Part shown: positions 5,161-8,666 of the stretch, piece by piece
How the letters are laid out: the number at the start of each line of letters is the position of its first letter
How positions within the stretch are numbered: the stretch's first letter is position 1
Assembly: GCA_026125925.1 (NCBI GenBank)
Contig: JAHCKF010000127.1
Location: forward strand, 1-8,666
Direction: 5' to 3'
Source of the DNA: Pseudolabrys sp.
Lineage (GTDB): Bacteria; Pseudomonadota; Alphaproteobacteria; Rhizobiales; Xanthobacteraceae
Length of the DNA stretch: 8,666 bases
Translations under genes and position numbers: made by a program
Notes under the pieces: generated by a model
Databases searched by the model: none
Told to the model about the DNA's origin: nothing
The model's input: only the letters and a program-made list of their open reading frames with translations

Positions 5161-7259
5161 CGGCCGCCGCTCCAGAACCGCGACACCGCCGCCTGCACGC
5201 CGATCGACAGGCCAACCCAGGCCATGACCGCGACCGCCAGGATGGCGATATCGGTGGACGACGGCGACGTCAGGATGCGGGCGAATTGATTGCCGACCGC
5301 CGAGATCATGATCATGCCGGGCAGCATGCCGAGCACCGTGCCGGCCATGTAATCGAACACCGGGATGGCGCTGGCCCCGGCCGCCAGGTTGACCACGGCA
5401 AAGGGCGCGACCGGCACCAATCGGATGGTGGCCACGGCGAGGACGCCGCGCCGCGCGATCTTCTCGCGCACCCGGTTGAGCCGCGGCCCGAGCAAATCCT
5501 GCACGGTCTTCTTGCCGATTGCGGCGCCGACGCCATAGGTGACGAGCGCACTCGCCAGTGCGCCGACCGCGGCATAGGCAAAGCCAAGCCAAGGCCCGAA
5601 GGCGGCCGCCGTCGCCGCGATCAGCACCGTCACCGGAAACATCAGCGAGCCGGCGATGACGAAGGCGCCAATCACCGCGACCGGCGCCCAGCGGCTGTCG
5701 GACAGTTCGGAGAACGTCGCCTTGACCTCCTGCGGGTCGGCCAGCGGCACGAAGTGCCAGACCAGCGCCAGAGCGAGAATGACGAAACCGGCAGCAATGG
5801 CCTTGACCACGGTCGAGAAGTTGCGGGCCGGCACGTAACCTCCGAACATGTTGCTGACGAACTCCTCGGCGCCGATCGGTTGCTCCGGATCGGCAACGTT
5901 CTGAATCAGGCTGTAGGCTTCGTGTGGCACCGGATCGTCGGTGATCGGCGCCAGGCGATGTCCGTTGCGCGACAATTCGCACGCGACGGCCACCAGCGAA
6001 CCGTTGCGGGCCGCAAGCGCGGCGGCCACCTCGTCCGCGTCTGCACCGCAGTGATCACCGATCAAGGTATCGCGCAAACGCCGCACCGCCTCGCGCTCAT
6101 CTTTGCTGTTGGCGACGACCACCAGATCGCACTCGGTGTCGGTGCCCATCGAGCGGTTGTTGAGATTGGCCGAACCGACGCGCAGAATGCGGTCGTCGAC
6201 GATCATCACCTTGGCATGGACCATGGTGTTGCAGGACTGGCCGCCGGCCTCGACTTCCGGATGCAGTAGTGCGACGCGCTCGCCCATGAACTCGTCGAGC
6301 ACCGCGGCAAAGCGCGCGCGGCCGACGCGCATGCTCTGCGCCTCGAGCCACGACACATGGGTCTGCGGCGAGACGATCAGCACTTCGAGCTCAGGCTTCT
6401 CACGTAGGCGCTTGGCGATGCGCTCGGCCACCGGCAGTGTCGTGAGAAACTGGTTCTCGATGTAGATCGAGCGCTCGGCGGCATCGATCATGTCGAAGAA
6501 AAGCCGCTCGACCTCGCGCGCCTCCTCCCGGCCGTCGAAGCGCGGCTCGGTGCGGGCGATGCCGATATCGGTGTCGCGGAAATCCGGCTCGACGCCGTCG
6601 GGCCACGGATCGCTCTCGCCTTTGGCGACCGGGATCTTCTCGAGCGCCGCGCAGGCCCACCGGCCGCGCAGCAGATCGCCCAGCGCCTGCGCAGCCGCGC
6701 CGTCGACCACCATCTGCACGTCGTGGAACGCGCCATACGGCTTGCCCGCCGGATCGATACGGTTGGGATCGTTGACGGCATGGGCGTTGGTATCCCAACG
6801 CCGCACCGTGAGATCGAGGCCGCCGGAAAACGCGATCCGATCGTCGATCGTCACCAGCTTCTGATGCTGTGACGAGCCGACCGGGACGCAGTCGTCGAGA
6901 CAGAAATGGATGTTGTGCGGCGTCGCCCATTGCAGGGTCGCCGTCGGAAACGGATCGCGCTCGGTGGCATAGAGTACCGAGAAGTCCCACAGCAGCAGCC
7001 GCACCTCGAGCTGAGGTTTCTTCGTGACCAGAGCAATGAGGAACTCGGCAAATGTTTCGGGGTAGCCGTCGTCGGCACGGCCGGAGGGACCGACCAGACG
7101 GGTGCGGCTATGGATATCCCAGCCGGCGATCAGGATCGACTTCTCGGCCTTGATCATGGCGCTGCGCACGGCGGAGAAATAGTTCGCGCCGTCGATCAGC
7201 ATAGCCGCGCGTTCGGCGCGCGCGATGCGCCAGACGTTGTGATCCGGTTTCAGCAGCAT
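5157..7259 (-). CDS. PLD/cardiolipin-synthase-like protein fused to a VTT membrane domain
   Basis: A 700-residue two-part protein. Residues about 1-400 are a phospholipase D superfamily catalytic module with two complete HxK(x)4D motifs, at His132/Lys134/Asp139 (QHQKLVTIDD) and His348/Lys350/Asp355 (VHAKVMIVDD), each followed by the usual G/S-rich segment (FSGGLD, VGSANLNNRSMGTDTE). After a linker comes a VTT/SNARE-associated (DedA/TVP38-like) domain, about 482-695, with roughly six hydrophobic segments near 482-503, 524-552, 556-582, 605-630, 637-657 and 669-692, and the family hallmarks FGPWLGFAYAAVGA and RLVPVAPFAVVNLAAG. It likely makes or remodels phospholipids at the inner membrane by phosphatidyl transfer. 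ATG 7259 gives KPDHNVWRIARAERAA near the N-terminus; an in-frame TTG at 7295 would add 12 residues, and neither has a clear Shine-Dalgarno. It is coupled to the downstream EEP gene by a 4-bp overlap. Confidence 0.92.
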   Translation of the reverse strand: MLLKPDHNVWRIARAERAAMLIDGANYFSAVRSAMIKAEKSILIAGWDIHSRTRLVGPSGRADDGYPETFAEFLIALVTKKPQLEVRLLLWDFSVLYATERDPFPTATLQWATPHNIHFCLDDCVPVGSSQHQKLVTIDDRIAFSGGLDLTVRRWDTNAHAVNDPNRIDPAGKPYGAFHDVQMVVDGAAAQALGDLLRGRWACAALEKIPVAKGESDPWPDGVEPDFRDTDIGIARTEPRFDGREEAREVERLFFDMIDAAERSIYIENQFLTTLPVAERIAKRLREKPELEVLIVSPQTHVSWLEAQSMRVGRARFAAVLDEFMGERVALLHPEVEAGGQSCNTMVHAKVMIVDDRILRVGSANLNNRSMGTDTECDLVVVANSKDEREAVRRLRDTLIGDHCGADADEVAAALAARNGSLVAVACELSRNGHRLAPITDDPVPHEAYSLIQNVADPEQPIGAEEFVSNMFGGYVPARNFSTVVKAIAAGFVILALALVWHFVPLADPQEVKATFSELSDSRWAPVAVIGAFVIAGSLMFPVTVLIAATAAAFGPWLGFAYAAVGALASALVTYGVGAAIGKKTVQDLLGPRLNRVREKIARRGVLAVATIRLVPVAPFAVVNLAAGASAIPVFDYMAGTVLGMLPGMIMISAVGNQFARILTSPSSTDIAILAVAVMAWVGLSIGVQAAVSRFWSGGR

Positions 7260-7355
7260 GCATCCGATCCGCCCAAAGACGGACAACCGGCCCAACGCCG
7301 GTTCCCGCCCCTACGGCAGATCAACGCATGAATGGAACTTTGGTTGCGGTGCGGG

Positions 7356-8042
7356 TCACGCGACCTTAATGCCGCGCACAAACGGCCAGTCGGGCTCGTT
7401 GTGCTGCAAGACCCAAGTCTCCTTCAGGCCGGCCTCTTCCCATTCCTTCCAAGCCGGCGTCGCCCTGACGGCGTCCATGTAAGCCAGCGTCGCCTGGCCG
7501 ACCGGCAGCCCGTAGTTGTGGAAGCGCGCCACCACCGGCGCATACATGGCATCGGCATTGCCGAAGCGTTCGCCAAACAGGAAGGGCCCGCCCTTGCCGT
7601 AGCGTGCGCGGCAGTCTGCCCAGATGGTCTCGATGCGCTTCATGTTGTCATAGACTTCCTGCGGCATTGGCCGCGGCTTCGGCGGCAGCCAGAGGTTCAT
7701 GGTGCAGTGCTGGCGCAGCGGCTGGAAGCCGGAATGCATCTCGGCCGACACCGAGCGGGCCAGCGCACGGGCGGCGGTGTCCTTCGGCCACAAGCCGGCG
7801 TCGGGGAATTTCTCCGCGAGATATTCGAGGATCGACAGTGAATCCCAGATCGCGACATCGCCGTCATGCAGGATCGGCACCTTACCCGCCGGCGAGTATT
7901 TCAGAATCGCCTCGGCGCTGCCTTCGCCATAGAGCGGAATGAGCACCTCGTCGAAGGCAATGCCGGCGGCCTTCATGGCGATCCAGGGCCGCATCGACCA
8001 CGACGAATAGTTCTTATTGCCGATGACCAGGGTGAAAGACAT
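7356..8042 (-). CDS. Glutathione S-transferase family protein
   Basis: A complete 228-residue cytosolic GST. The N-terminal thioredoxin-like domain (about 1-80) starts MSFTLVIGNKNYSSWSMRPW, where the NYSSWS serines are the likely glutathione-activating residues, as in zeta-like and related serine GSTs. It contains the cis-proline motif KVPIL and the glutathione-binding DSLSILEYLAEKFP. The all-helical C-terminal domain (about 90-220) includes RIETIWADCRARYG and FGNADAMYAPVVARFHNY, the N-capping region. The exact substrate is unknown; detoxification or a disulfide/isomerase reaction is possible. ATG 8042 is preceded by GAAGGGAC at a suitable distance. It lies 46 nt downstream of a paralogous GST gene in the same direction, probably one transcript. 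The 60-nt or so gap after it (7296-7355) holds no recognisable signal before the PLD gene. Confidence 0.93.
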   Translation of the reverse strand: MSFTLVIGNKNYSSWSMRPWIAMKAAGIAFDEVLIPLYGEGSAEAILKYSPAGKVPILHDGDVAIWDSLSILEYLAEKFPDAGLWPKDTAARALARSVSAEMHSGFQPLRQHCTMNLWLPPKPRPMPQEVYDNMKRIETIWADCRARYGKGGPFLFGERFGNADAMYAPVVARFHNYGLPVGQATLAYMDAVRATPAWKEWEEAGLKETWVLQHNEPDWPFVRGIKVA

Positions 8043-8088
8043 GGCGTCCCTTCGTTGTCTAAGAATGTTCGATCACTTGACTGTTTGG

Positions 8089-8666
8089 TCATTTGCCGTC
8101 GGCGCGGTGCACCGTCGGCCAATCGACCTCGTCTTCCGCAAACAGCCAGGGCTCGGCGATGCCGGCCGCTTCCCATTGCTGCCACGCCGGCAGCGCCATC
8201 ACCGCAGCCATGTAGGCCCGGGTCTCCGGCGTCACCTCAACCGCATAAGTGTGAAAGCGCGACACCACGGGCGCATACATGGCATCGGCATTGCCGAAGG
8301 CGCCGAACAGAAACGGTCCAGCGCGCTCCGCCGTTTTCCCGAAACGCGCGCGGCAATCGGCCCACAACGCCTCGATGCGGCGGACATTGTCCTGAACCGG
8401 CGGCGGCAGGTCGCGCTTGATGACCTTGCGGGCGAAGTTGACCGGCAGGTGGTTGCGCATGGCTTGGAAGCCGGCATGCATCTCGTTGGCGACGACGCGG
8501 GCGTGCGCGCGCGCCGCGGCGTCCTTCGGCCACAGGCCCGCATCAGGAAACCTCTCGGCGAGATATTCGAGGATCGCCAGTGATTCCCAGACGCGGATAT
8601 CGCCATCGATCAGCACCGGCACCTTGCCAGTGCCGGAAACGTCGGCGACCGTCTTCTTGAATTCAT
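8089..8666 (-). CDS. Second glutathione S-transferase family protein, N-terminus beyond the window
   Basis: The frame stays open through the right edge (first complete codons read EFKKTVADVSGTGKVPVLIDGD), so about 191 residues are visible and the true start, including the glutathione-activating Ser/Tyr/Cys, lies outside. It retains the cis-proline KVPVL, the ESLAILEYLAERFPDAGLWPKD segment, RIEALWADCRARFG, and FGNADAMYAPVVSRFHTY. It is clearly paralogous to the next gene downstream (long identical blocks, roughly half of residues identical by eye), which indicates a tandem duplication. The C-terminus differs (EVDWPTVHRADGK). It ends 46 nt before the ATG of the other GST, so the two are probably one operon. 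Starting it at the internal GTG near 8622 would delete most of the thioredoxin-like domain and is not credible. Confidence 0.92.
   Translation of the reverse strand, partial: EFKKTVADVSGTGKVPVLIDGDIRVWESLAILEYLAERFPDAGLWPKDAAARAHARVVANEMHAGFQAMRNHLPVNFARKVIKRDLPPPVQDNVRRIEALWADCRARFGKTAERAGPFLFGAFGNADAMYAPVVSRFHTYAVEVTPETRAYMAAVMALPAWQQWEAAGIAEPWLFAEDEVDWPTVHRADGK

Noticed and set aside
4358..5215. Minus-strand open frame of 285 codons
   Set aside because: It overlaps the EEP gene in another frame, is Arg/Ala/Gly-rich, and lacks motifs; the EEP frame carries every catalytic motif.
5161..5982. Upstream extension of the EEP frame
   Set aside because: The frame is open there only because it is an alternative frame of the PLD gene; the GTG at 5160 with GTGA overlap and GGAG is a better start.
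5286..6269. Plus-strand open frame of 327 codons
   Set aside because: It lies antisense inside the PLD-VTT gene, has His/Arg/Gly/Asp-rich composition typical of a GC-rich shadow frame, and no recognisable domain or ribosome binding site.
1..8666. CRISPR array, tRNA/rRNA, insertion sequence or phage genes
   Set aside because: No regularly spaced direct repeats, no RNA-gene signatures and no transposase or integrase motifs were seen on either strand.

Overview
The window comes from a high-GC alphaproteobacterium, most likely a member of the Bradyrhizobium/Rhodopseudomonas/Xanthobacteraceae group of the Hyphomicrobiales. This rests on three things: a DUF1236 secreted protein, promoters matching the alphaproteobacterial general-stress sigma factor EcfG (GGAAC-N16/17-CGTT), and two palindromic extragenic repeats of a kind common in those genomes. 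It reads as ordinary chromosome. There is no RNA gene, insertion sequence, phage gene or CRISPR array.

Left part (1-2525, all minus strand): the N-terminal 148 codons of an atypical short-chain dehydrogenase, a small acidic hypothetical protein (72 aa) with a palindromic repeat on each side, and a full-length 535-aa methylcrotonoyl-CoA carboxylase beta subunit (leucine/isovalerate catabolism). The biotin-carrying alpha subunit is not next to it.

Centre (2526-4444, plus strand): three small genes in a row, each with its own EcfG-type promoter. They encode a secreted Pro/Ala/Gly/Asn-rich protein ending in DUF1236, a secreted disordered 141-aa protein, and a 60-aa CsbD-family stress protein. 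Hairpins follow all three genes, and two of these are good intrinsic terminators. I read this as a general stress response (PhyR-NepR-EcfG) cluster. The first promoter is symmetric (GGAACG-N15-CGTTCC), so it matches the EcfG consensus on both strands and could also fire towards the carboxylase gene.

Right part (4450-8666, all minus strand): a membrane-lipid pair in which a phospholipase D/cardiolipin-synthase-like protein fused to a VTT (DedA/SNARE-associated) membrane domain overlaps, by GTGA, an endonuclease/exonuclease/phosphatase-family hydrolase. This recalls the E. coli clsB-ybhP neighbourhood. Upstream of it are two tandem, clearly paralogous glutathione S-transferases, the second running off the window edge.

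The most noteworthy signals are regulatory: the EcfG promoter series, its bidirectional member, and an 18-bp perfect palindrome lying exactly over one -35 element. I see no wholly new multi-gene system.
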